DNA of 7,596 nucleotides, taken from assembly GCA_019312705.1 (NCBI GenBank), contig JAFDCW010000191.1:1-7596 (forward strand). Reading direction: 5' to 3'. Below are positions 1-4,575 of this stretch, piece by piece (the stretch's first letter is position 1; each line of letters opens with the position of its first letter). This DNA comes from Deltaproteobacteria bacterium. GTDB lineage: Bacteria > Myxococcota > Polyangia > Polyangiales > B10-G4. The translations under genes were made by a program, and so were the position numbers. A model generated the notes under the pieces. That model saw only the letters and a list, made by a program, of their open reading frames with translations. It had not been told where the DNA came from and ran no database searches.

Positions 1-194
1 GCAAGCCCTCGAAGCCGCGCATCGGCTCGACCGAGGCCCTCCAGTGGTTCGATCGCGCCAAGGCCATCGAAAACCGTGACCCGACCGCCGCCTGGAAGCT
101 GATGAAGCGAGCCCTCGCCCTCGACCCGACGAACCCCTTCATCAAGCAGGAGATCAATCGGGTCGCAGCAATCCTCCGCCGCGGCGCTACCTGA
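1..194 (+). CDS. C-terminal fragment of a TPR-like protein (5' end outside the window)
   Basis: The reading frame is open from the window edge (first full codon at position 3) to TGA at 192-194, giving about 63 residues. The segment WFDRAKAIENRDPTAAWKLM, followed by KRALALDPTNPFIKQEINRV, has the spacing of a tetratricopeptide-type helix pair. The AL-ALDPTN ending is the typical TPR helix-B and turn pattern. A short basic stretch (KPSKPR) precedes it and probably links to an upstream domain. TPR units usually mediate protein-protein contacts. The role of the whole protein cannot be told from this fragment, because any catalytic or DnaJ-like part would lie upstream. The gene converges on coaX with 12 bp between the two stop codons. 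The existence of a coding end is well supported; the TPR call is tentative. Confidence 0.7.
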   Translation, partial: KPSKPRIGSTEALQWFDRAKAIENRDPTAAWKLMKRALALDPTNPFIKQEINRVAAILRRGAT

Positions 195-207
195 GGCGCG
201 CGGCTTT
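178..207 (+). terminator. Candidate intrinsic terminator at the end of the TPR-like gene
   Basis: GCCGC (178-182) pairs with GCGGC (200-204), and GCGC (184-187) pairs with GCGC (196-199). This gives a 9-bp GC-only stem with one bulged G (183) and an 8-nt loop that contains the stop codon. It is followed on the plus strand by only three T residues (205-207). The position fits the end of the plus-strand gene facing coaX. The short T-tract and the high background GC make this a candidate only. Confidence 0.35.
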
Positions 208-980
208 CAAGGGGGTTGCCGATTTCGATCCCAGAGAATGCGTAGTCCATCGAGGGTCAGAAACTCGTCGAAGTCCTGGATGCACCGGCTCTCCGGCGTC
301 AACAGCGGCGCCAGGCCACCCGTCGCCAGGACCGAGATGTCGCAGTCCATCTCGACACGGATGCGGTCGACCAGGCCGTCGACGAGACCGACGTAGCCAA
401 AGATGATGCCGGCCTGCATCGAGTGCACGGTATTGCGACCGATGGTCCGGGGGGGCTTTTTGATTTCGACCCGCGGGAGCTTCGCGGCTCGGGCGAAGAG
501 GGCGTTGGCGCTGATGCTGATGCCCGGCGCGATGCAGCCGCCGAGGTACTCGCCGCGCTCGGAGATGCAGTCGAAGGTCGTCGCGGTGCCGAAGTCGACG
601 ACGACCACCGCGCCTTCACATCTCTCGTAGGCTGCGACGGCGTTGACGATTCGGTCGGCGCCGACTTCCCGAGGGTTCTCGTAGAGGATCGGCATGCCCG
701 TCTTGAGACCGGGACCGACCACCAACATGTCCAGGTCGAAAGCCCGGTCGACGGCTTCTTCGAAGACCTCTCCGAGGTTCGGGACTACCGACGCGAGGAT
801 GCTGCCCCGCACCTTCGACCGGTCCACCCCAGCGACGCCGAGGAGGTTGTGCAAGAGCACGTGCAATTCGTCGACGGTCCGGCCCCGGGACGACTCGATG
901 CGAAAGTCGTGGACCAGCCGCTCACCCTCGTAGAGACCGAGGACGATGTGCGTATTGCCAACGTCGACTGCGAGCAGCAC
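207..980 (-). CDS. coaX: Type III pantothenate kinase (CoaX)
   Basis: This cytoplasmic enzyme phosphorylates pantothenate with ATP to give 4'-phosphopantothenate, the first step of coenzyme A synthesis. Type III enzymes need a monovalent cation and are not feedback-inhibited by CoA. At 257 aa it has the usual family length. Visible motifs of the ASKHA kinase fold are DVGNT at residues 6-10 (phosphate 1), GADR at 107-110 (D109 matches the family's catalytic base), DFGTATT at 129-135 (phosphate 2; D129 fits the cation site), IAPG at 150-153, TIGRNT at 179-184, TGG at 220-222 and TLDGL at 242-246. No key residue appears to be missing. The start is GTG at 980; the DxGNT motif normally begins within the first ten residues, so a longer start is unlikely. 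A GAGGG ribosome-binding sequence (989-985) lies 4 nt upstream, inside the 13-bp gap after the preceding gene. It is the last gene of a three-gene operon. birA, a common neighbour, is not seen here. Confidence 0.97.
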   Translation of the reverse strand: MLLAVDVGNTHIVLGLYEGERLVHDFRIESSRGRTVDELHVLLHNLLGVAGVDRSKVRGSILASVVPNLGEVFEEAVDRAFDLDMLVVGPGLKTGMPILYENPREVGADRIVNAVAAYERCEGAVVVVDFGTATTFDCISERGEYLGGCIAPGISISANALFARAAKLPRVEIKKPPRTIGRNTVHSMQAGIIFGYVGLVDGLVDRIRVEMDCDISVLATGGLAPLLTPESRCIQDFDEFLTLDGLRILWDRNRQPP

Positions 981-993
981 TCGGCCCTCGCAA

Positions 994-1521
994 TCAGCGT
1001 GGCCGGAGGGCGAGGCTCCGGGTCAGAAGCTCACCGAAGGTTTTGGGCTCGACGACGACTGCACTCTGGGCGCTCGTCGCAACGGGCGCGCTCGGCGCAG
1101 CAACCTGGGCTTGGGCGATCGGCGTGGCGGCCACCGGAGCCTTGGCGGCAGGCGCAGCGGGGGCGGGCCTCGCCGGAGCGGCGGGCCGGGGCGGGGACTT
1201 CGCCATGGGCCTAGGAGCCGCAGGCTTCGCGGCCATCGGTTTCGCGGCCATCGGCTTCGCGGCCATGGGCTTCGCGGCCATGGGCTTCCGGGCCGCGGGT
1301 CTCGGGGCCGCGGGCTTCGCGGCCATGGGCTTCCGGGCCGCGGGCTTCGGGGCCGAGGGCTTCGGGGCCGCGGGGTGGGCCGCGCCGCCTATGGCCAACT
1401 CGAGGGGACTCGAAGTCGACCGCCGGGCCGCTGCGTCGGCCGGTGCGGTCGCGACTCGGGGCTGCTGTCGGTTGCGCTGAACCAACGACAAGAGCGACTC
1501 GAGCTGCTGAACCTGGCTCAC
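994..1521 (-). CDS. Lys/Pro/Ala-rich repeat protein, function unknown
   Basis: 175 aa, very basic and of low complexity. It has three parts: an N-terminal amphipathic helix (MSQVQQLESLLSLVQRNRQQ, residues 1-20); a long Ala/Pro/Lys region (about 22-155) with pentapeptide repeats of the type KPMAA or KPAAP between residues 49 and 103; and a C-terminal segment with EPKTFGELLTRSLALRPR (158-175). The non-repetitive ends look conserved in character, and the middle looks like a flexible linker. No enzymatic motif, signal peptide or membrane helix is visible. The repeat resembles histone-H1-like basic tails, so nucleic-acid or polyanion binding is possible but unproven. The start is GTG at 1521, overlapping the upstream gene's TGA as GTGA, which suggests translational coupling. 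GGGGG (1533-1529) lies 7 nt upstream. coaX follows after 13 bp. Operon position and coupling support it as real, although GC-rich repeats leave other frames open too. Confidence 0.75.
   Translation of the reverse strand: MSQVQQLESLLSLVQRNRQQPRVATAPADAAARRSTSSPLELAIGGAAHPAAPKPSAPKPAARKPMAAKPAAPRPAARKPMAAKPMAAKPMAAKPMAAKPAAPRPMAKSPPRPAAPARPAPAAPAAKAPVAATPIAQAQVAAPSAPVATSAQSAVVVEPKTFGELLTRSLALRPR
1214..1378 (-). repeat. 15-bp tandem repeat, about 11 units, inside the Lys/Pro/Ala-rich gene
   Basis: Eleven consecutive 15-bp units run from 1214. The plus-strand form is close to GCGGCCATGGGCTTC. Units at 1259, 1274 and 1319 are identical, the units at 1229 and 1244 differ from them by one or two bases, and those at 1289, 1304, 1334, 1349 and 1364 are more diverged (CGGGCCGCGGGCTTC-like). 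Because 15 is a multiple of 3, each unit encodes one pentapeptide (KPMAA or a variant) and copy-number change would not break the frame. Confidence 0.9.
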
Positions 1522-2057
1522 GACGACACCCCCATGCGTCCGACGATCGTCGGCACGTCATCGCCGCCAGAGGCCCACCCTCGGACCTGGTCGGCAGCTT
1601 CCGGAGAAACCACGAGGAAACGCTCACCGACGGGAACGCAGTCGGCCGGTTGGTCACCGAGCGCCGAGAGCAAACCCGTCAAGAAGGCGCCGAGAGCTGT
1701 CCCGGCATCCCCGAAGGTCGGGGCGCCATCGACGGTCAGGGCCAGGGCCTCACCCCAGCGTTCGAAGCCGAGCTTTCCCCAACCGAAGAGTGAAACGACC
1801 GAGGAAGCATGGGCCAACACCCCTTCCGGGGTGGTCGCGGCCGGATCGGTACCGAGATTGGCCTTGGCGAGGGTGCCGAGGTGGCTACCGAGGCCAATCA
1901 GGGCCCCCACATCGCCAGATTTCACAGCCGCTGAAACCAAAGGGGCCAGGGCGGTGTCGGACAAGACCAGGACCCGTGCCCCGTCCTTTGTACGCACGCT
2001 CCCCTCTTGGAGGTCAAACTGATAGAAACCACCTGGATCGAATTGCGCCTCGGCCAT
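1518..2057 (-). CDS. Conserved-looking hypothetical protein, first gene of the coaX operon
   Basis: 179 aa, acidic to neutral, with no signal peptide or clear membrane helix, so probably cytoplasmic. The N-terminal part (1-60) mixes Phe/Asp-rich sequence (FDPGGFYQFDLQEG) with a strand and helix (VLVLSDTALAPLVSAAVKSG). The middle (85-131) is Gly-rich and alternates hydrophobic residues, including SLFGWGKLGFERWGEAL and ALGAFLTGLLSAL. The C-terminal part (136-174) holds a single Cys (C140) and a strand-like VPVGERFLVV followed by a helix. The alternation of G.G, a helix (GAFLTGLLSALG), a Cys and a final strand faintly recalls small-ligand-binding V4R-type domains, but I would not assign it. The ATG start (2057) has a strong AAGGAG 5 nt upstream. 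Its end overlaps the next gene by 4 bp. Operon partnership with coaX does not by itself show a role in CoA metabolism. Confidence 0.85.
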   Translation of the reverse strand: MAEAQFDPGGFYQFDLQEGSVRTKDGARVLVLSDTALAPLVSAAVKSGDVGALIGLGSHLGTLAKANLGTDPAATTPEGVLAHASSVVSLFGWGKLGFERWGEALALTVDGAPTFGDAGTALGAFLTGLLSALGDQPADCVPVGERFLVVSPEAADQVRGWASGGDDVPTIVGRMGVSS

Positions 2058-2060
2058 CAG

Positions 2061-2106
2061 TTCTCCTTCAGCAGTCGGTGTAGAAGAATCGTGGGGATCG
2101 TGTCAA
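2061..2106 (-). promoter_or_regulatory. Candidate sigma-70-type promoter and Shine-Dalgarno of the coaX operon
   Basis: Read on the minus strand, a perfect TTGACA hexamer lies at 2106-2101. The best -10 match is weak: CTACAC at 17-bp spacing (2083-2078), or TACACC at 18 bp. This would start transcription near 2072. A strong AAGGAG Shine-Dalgarno (2068-2063) lies 5 nt before the ATG at 2057, giving a leader of roughly 15 nt. The -35 hexamer directly abuts the first possible ATG (2107) of the divergent gene. Confidence 0.4.
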
Positions 2107-3555
2107 ATGCTTGATATTCCGACGCCCCCCTCGAGGCCCCGCGTCATGGCCGTCAATTGGGCCGTCCTTTGGGCCGCCCTGGGGGCCGCGGCCATCCTGG
2201 CGCCCCCGGCCGGGGCCCAGGGCCAACTCGAACTGATCAATAACTACATGTGGTCCCAGCGCCGGTGGGAAGGGGGCCGGGTGGCCCTGCCGCGCCCCTC
2301 GCCGCGCCCGGACCTGCCCATCGTCGTCCGCTCGGAGCTTCGGCCCTTGGCCGTGCACGCCTCCATCGAGGTCCCCGAGGCCAGGGCCCAGGCCGCCCTC
2401 ACCGCCCTCGAGGCCGCCTACGACGATCTCGAGGTCCGGGGCTGGCAGCCCCCCCCAAGCGATGGCGGGGCCGGAGGCTCCTACGACTTCGACCTCTACC
2501 TCGTGGGCGACCAGGCCCGCGGCGACGCGGCCTACCCGGACCCTCGGCAGCTCACCAGCTACCTGGACAGCGCCCCGGCCTTCGCCGTCGTCGACCGCGC
2601 CGTGGGCGCTCGCGACCTCGCTGCCTGCGTCACCTCGGCCTACGCCCAGGCAATGCTCATCGGCCAAGACCCGGCCGAGGCCCTCACCTGGCGCCGGGCC
2701 ACCGCCACCTACCTGACCTGGCTGCTCACGGGCACCTGGGGTTGCGATGACGGCGCGGTGACAAGACACCAGCAAGAGGCCCATCGGGGCTGGACCACGG
2801 TCAAAGGGGAGCCCGACAGCCCCGAAGAGGCCGAAGAGGCCGAAGCATCGGGCGATGGTGGCGCCATCCTCCTGGCCGAGATCGCCGAGCGCCACGACCA
2901 CGGCACCGGCCGCTTCGTGCACGACATCTGGCAGATCGCACGGCAGCGAACCTGGGAGAGACGGGCGATCGGTCTCCGAGCGAGCCCGGACATGTGGGAG
3001 GCGATCGAGGCTGCCTTCTCCCTCACCCACGACGACGTGCCGGCCTTGATCGAAGAACTCGCCATCGCTCGCTACTACGTGGGATCCGAGGCCCGCGTAT
3101 CCGAGGGGCACTGGGGCGAACGTCCGTGGGGGCACTCCCTGCCATCGGACGCGACCGTGCCGGTCACCGAGAGCTTCGCCTGGTCCGAACTACCAAAGTA
3201 CACGCGGCCCCACGACCCCCCCCTCGAGCCCTTCGGCAGCGCCTACTTCGAAGTCGACGTACGCGAAGCGCAAGTGGGGGACCGGCTGCGCCTCTGGCTC
3301 CGGGGCGAGTTCGGTGTGAGGTGGTCCTTCGTCGCCGTGAGCCTCGACGCCGAGGGCAAGGAGCTCGGCCGCATGAGCACACCACCCCGGCGCCTGACCC
3401 GGAGCTACACCCAGCTCGACTTCACCGACCGCCGGACCGCCCGCGTCGTGGTCGTCGTCACCAACCTCTCATCACGCCTCCCAGACGCCGACGAGGGCGA
3501 TGACAACGTGCGCAGCTTCCGCGTCATCTTCGATCACGGCGAAAAACCCGAATAA
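2107..3555 (+). CDS. Secreted protein with a degenerate metalloprotease-like scaffold
   Basis: 482 aa. Residues 1-37 form a Sec signal peptide: Arg residues at 10 and 12, a hydrophobic core (AVLWAALGAAAILA) and an AGA|Q cleavage site at 37/38. ATG at 2146 (residue 14) is an alternative start, but it leaves the signal without a basic n-region. Residues 92-134 give a helix then a strand (AALTALEAAYDDLEVRGW, then DFDLYLV). At 172-205 a helix with ACVTSAYAQ is followed by WRRATATYLTW. This ordering resembles secreted metalloproteases of the myxobacterial HExxH kind (for comparison, the MXAN_6640 type), where a helix bearing HExxH is followed by W.EatAtW. Here HExxH is absent from the whole protein, so zinc catalysis is unlikely. 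Residues 250-320 are helical (GGAILLAEIAERHD, VHDIWQIARQR). Residues 375-476 look like a C-terminal beta-sandwich (AYFEVDV, RLRLWLRGEF, ARVVVVVTN). An acidic Glu/Ala patch lies at 235-250. The family link is inference; secretion is well supported. Confidence 0.85.
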   Translation: MLDIPTPPSRPRVMAVNWAVLWAALGAAAILAPPAGAQGQLELINNYMWSQRRWEGGRVALPRPSPRPDLPIVVRSELRPLAVHASIEVPEARAQAALTALEAAYDDLEVRGWQPPPSDGGAGGSYDFDLYLVGDQARGDAAYPDPRQLTSYLDSAPAFAVVDRAVGARDLAACVTSAYAQAMLIGQDPAEALTWRRATATYLTWLLTGTWGCDDGAVTRHQQEAHRGWTTVKGEPDSPEEAEEAEASGDGGAILLAEIAERHDHGTGRFVHDIWQIARQRTWERRAIGLRASPDMWEAIEAAFSLTHDDVPALIEELAIARYYVGSEARVSEGHWGERPWGHSLPSDATVPVTESFAWSELPKYTRPHDPPLEPFGSAYFEVDVREAQVGDRLRLWLRGEFGVRWSFVAVSLDAEGKELGRMSTPPRRLTRSYTQLDFTDRRTARVVVVVTNLSSRLPDADEGDDNVRSFRVIFDHGEKPE

Positions 3556-3576
3556 TCTCACAGCGCGTATTCGGGT
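3541..3576 (-). terminator. Intrinsic terminator of the 2TM-protein gene (minus strand)
   Basis: A perfect 9-bp inverted repeat, ACCCGAATA (3546-3554) and TATTCGGGT (3568-3576), encloses a 13-nt loop. Read on the minus strand, the stem runs directly into a T-tract (TTTTTC, including the last stem base). That is the right order for a Rho-independent terminator of the gene ending at 3635, 58 bp upstream. On the plus strand no T-tract follows, so termination is directional. The hairpin overlaps the last codons and the TAA stop of the convergent secreted-protein gene. Confidence 0.6.
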
Positions 3577-3634
3577 GCGCAGGGGGCCCGGCCGGCGTCC
3601 AGGACGAGGTCATCTGCCCGCCCGGGGACGCCGC

Positions 3635-4456
3635 TCACTTGCGCTCTTGGCGCGATTCACGCGAGGCCTGAAGCTCTTCTTCGACGACCTCGTTCGCTGC
3701 CTGATCGACCGCAACGCGCAGCTCGGGCCCGGCGCTGCCCTGGCTTGGCTCAGCCGTCTTGGGCGCGCGCGGGACGGCGGCCCGGGCGCCTCTCTCGTTC
3801 TTCTCGCCAGCCACGTAGCGATGAAACTCGCCCGGAGCCCGCCCATCGCCGCCATCTGGATTCGAGGTAACCCGGGCGATCTGCGTGGCCAAGGCGCCGA
3901 GGAGCGCGGACACCCCCTCTTCGACGGCGCTCTCGAAGGCGCTCTCGACCGAACTTCGGCGCCCCCGGCGTGCCTTCCGGGCCCGCCGGTCGGCTTCTTT
4001 CTCGAGGCGCCGCGTCTCCCGGGCCCGGCGCCTGGCGATGCGACCGCGCTCGGTGGCGACGAGCCCGTCCCGGGTATCGTCGCTCATCGGCGGCAGGACC
4101 TTGATCGCCGACATGGCCAGCATCAGGGAGGTGCCGAGGAGTGGCCAGTAGAACCACGTCGCCCCGCCGCCGGTCAGAGTGTCGACGGCAAAAAGGAAGG
4201 CGTTGATCACCGCCATGGTGGCCGCAGACCGAAAGAACGAGCGCCGCTTCTTCCGCTGCTTGGCGAGGACCCGCTCGAGGGCCTCGCTTTCGTCCTGGAG
4301 CTCCCGCGCGGCTCGGTCGACGGCGACCGAATCGATCCCGACCTCGGCCGCCGCGGCGACGAGGTCTTCGTGCTCGAATTCCCCCGAATCGCCCCCGGCG
4401 TCGATGGCCCGGCGAAGGATCTCGCGCATCTCGTCGTCGCTGTAGCGCTGCGGCAT
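3635..4456 (-). CDS. 2TM-domain membrane protein with basic coiled-coil tail
   Basis: 273 aa from ATG 4456. Residues 4-60 (RYSDDEMREILRRAID, then an EVGIDSVAVDRAARELQ stretch) form a small helical module often found before membrane segments in such proteins. A basic KKRR precedes two membrane helices, about 75-95 and 101-121, joined by a short Gly-rich turn. The N-x-x-L-F and TWFYWPL patterns fit the 2TM domain family. Residues 135-168 are a highly charged Arg/Glu coiled coil (RGRIARRRARETRRLEKEAD). Residues 170-198 form an amphipathic helix (GVSALLGALATQIARV), and the Ala/Glu-rich tail looks disordered. By the positive-inside rule both ends should be cytoplasmic. The frame is open upstream to GTG 4504, but the extra 16 residues do not fit the domain start. 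No Shine-Dalgarno is seen before 4456. Function unknown; a membrane-tethered scaffold or regulator is a guess. The gene is transcribed away from the lipoprotein genes. Confidence 0.85.
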   Translation of the reverse strand: MPQRYSDDEMREILRRAIDAGGDSGEFEHEDLVAAAAEVGIDSVAVDRAARELQDESEALERVLAKQRKKRRSFFRSAATMAVINAFLFAVDTLTGGGATWFYWPLLGTSLMLAMSAIKVLPPMSDDTRDGLVATERGRIARRRARETRRLEKEADRRARKARRGRRSSVESAFESAVEEGVSALLGALATQIARVTSNPDGGDGRAPGEFHRYVAGEKNERGARAAVPRAPKTAEPSQGSAGPELRVAVDQAANEVVEEELQASRESRQERK

Positions 4457-4464
4457 CTCGGGAC

Positions 4465-4492
4465 AGGTTAGTGCGTGTTCCGCAAACATCAA
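4465..4492 (-). promoter_or_regulatory. Weak candidate promoter of the 2TM-protein gene
   Basis: On the minus strand TTGATG (4492-4487, four of six matches to TTGACA) is followed after 16 bp by TAACCT (4470-4465, a weak -10). Transcription would start near 4458, almost at the ATG (4456), which suggests a leaderless mRNA. That would agree with the lack of a Shine-Dalgarno before this start. Both hexamers are imperfect, so the call is tentative. Confidence 0.25.
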
Positions 4493-4575
4493 TGGAGCGT
4501 GCACCCCGGGCGTCGACTCTGGGGTACCGTCCGTCGGTGCCTCGCCACCTCAGGGCCCCGCGGACCTCTGTGCCT

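Noticed and set aside
423..1214. Plus-strand open frame opposite coaX
   Set aside because: coaX has all its family motifs on the minus strand. This frame has no domain-like sequence and runs across a gene boundary.
1214..1378. Regular repeats considered as a CRISPR array
   Set aside because: The units are 15 bp, contiguous and without spacers, and they lie within a coding frame.
1043..1480. Plus-strand frame encoding a hydrophobic GFAAM/GFAAI repeat that looks membrane-like
   Set aside because: The pattern is the mirror of the KPMAA repeat. It has no supported start, and it lies antisense to a gene coupled to both neighbours.
946..2022. Long plus-strand open frame opposite the repeat and hypothetical genes
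   Set aside because: Its translation is Arg/Gly/Ser-rich with RGLRGHG-type repeats, typical of an antisense reading of GC-rich DNA. The minus-strand genes have good starts, coupling and operon logic.
2068..3135. 355-codon minus-strand open frame opposite the secreted protein
   Set aside because: It is a Gly/Asp/Val-rich mirror of the secreted-protein gene with no recognisable domain. The plus frame has a signal peptide and folded-looking segments.
3500..4471. Plus-strand open frame opposite the 2TM gene
   Set aside because: It starts inside the preceding gene and is antisense to a frame with two clear membrane helices and a downstream terminator.
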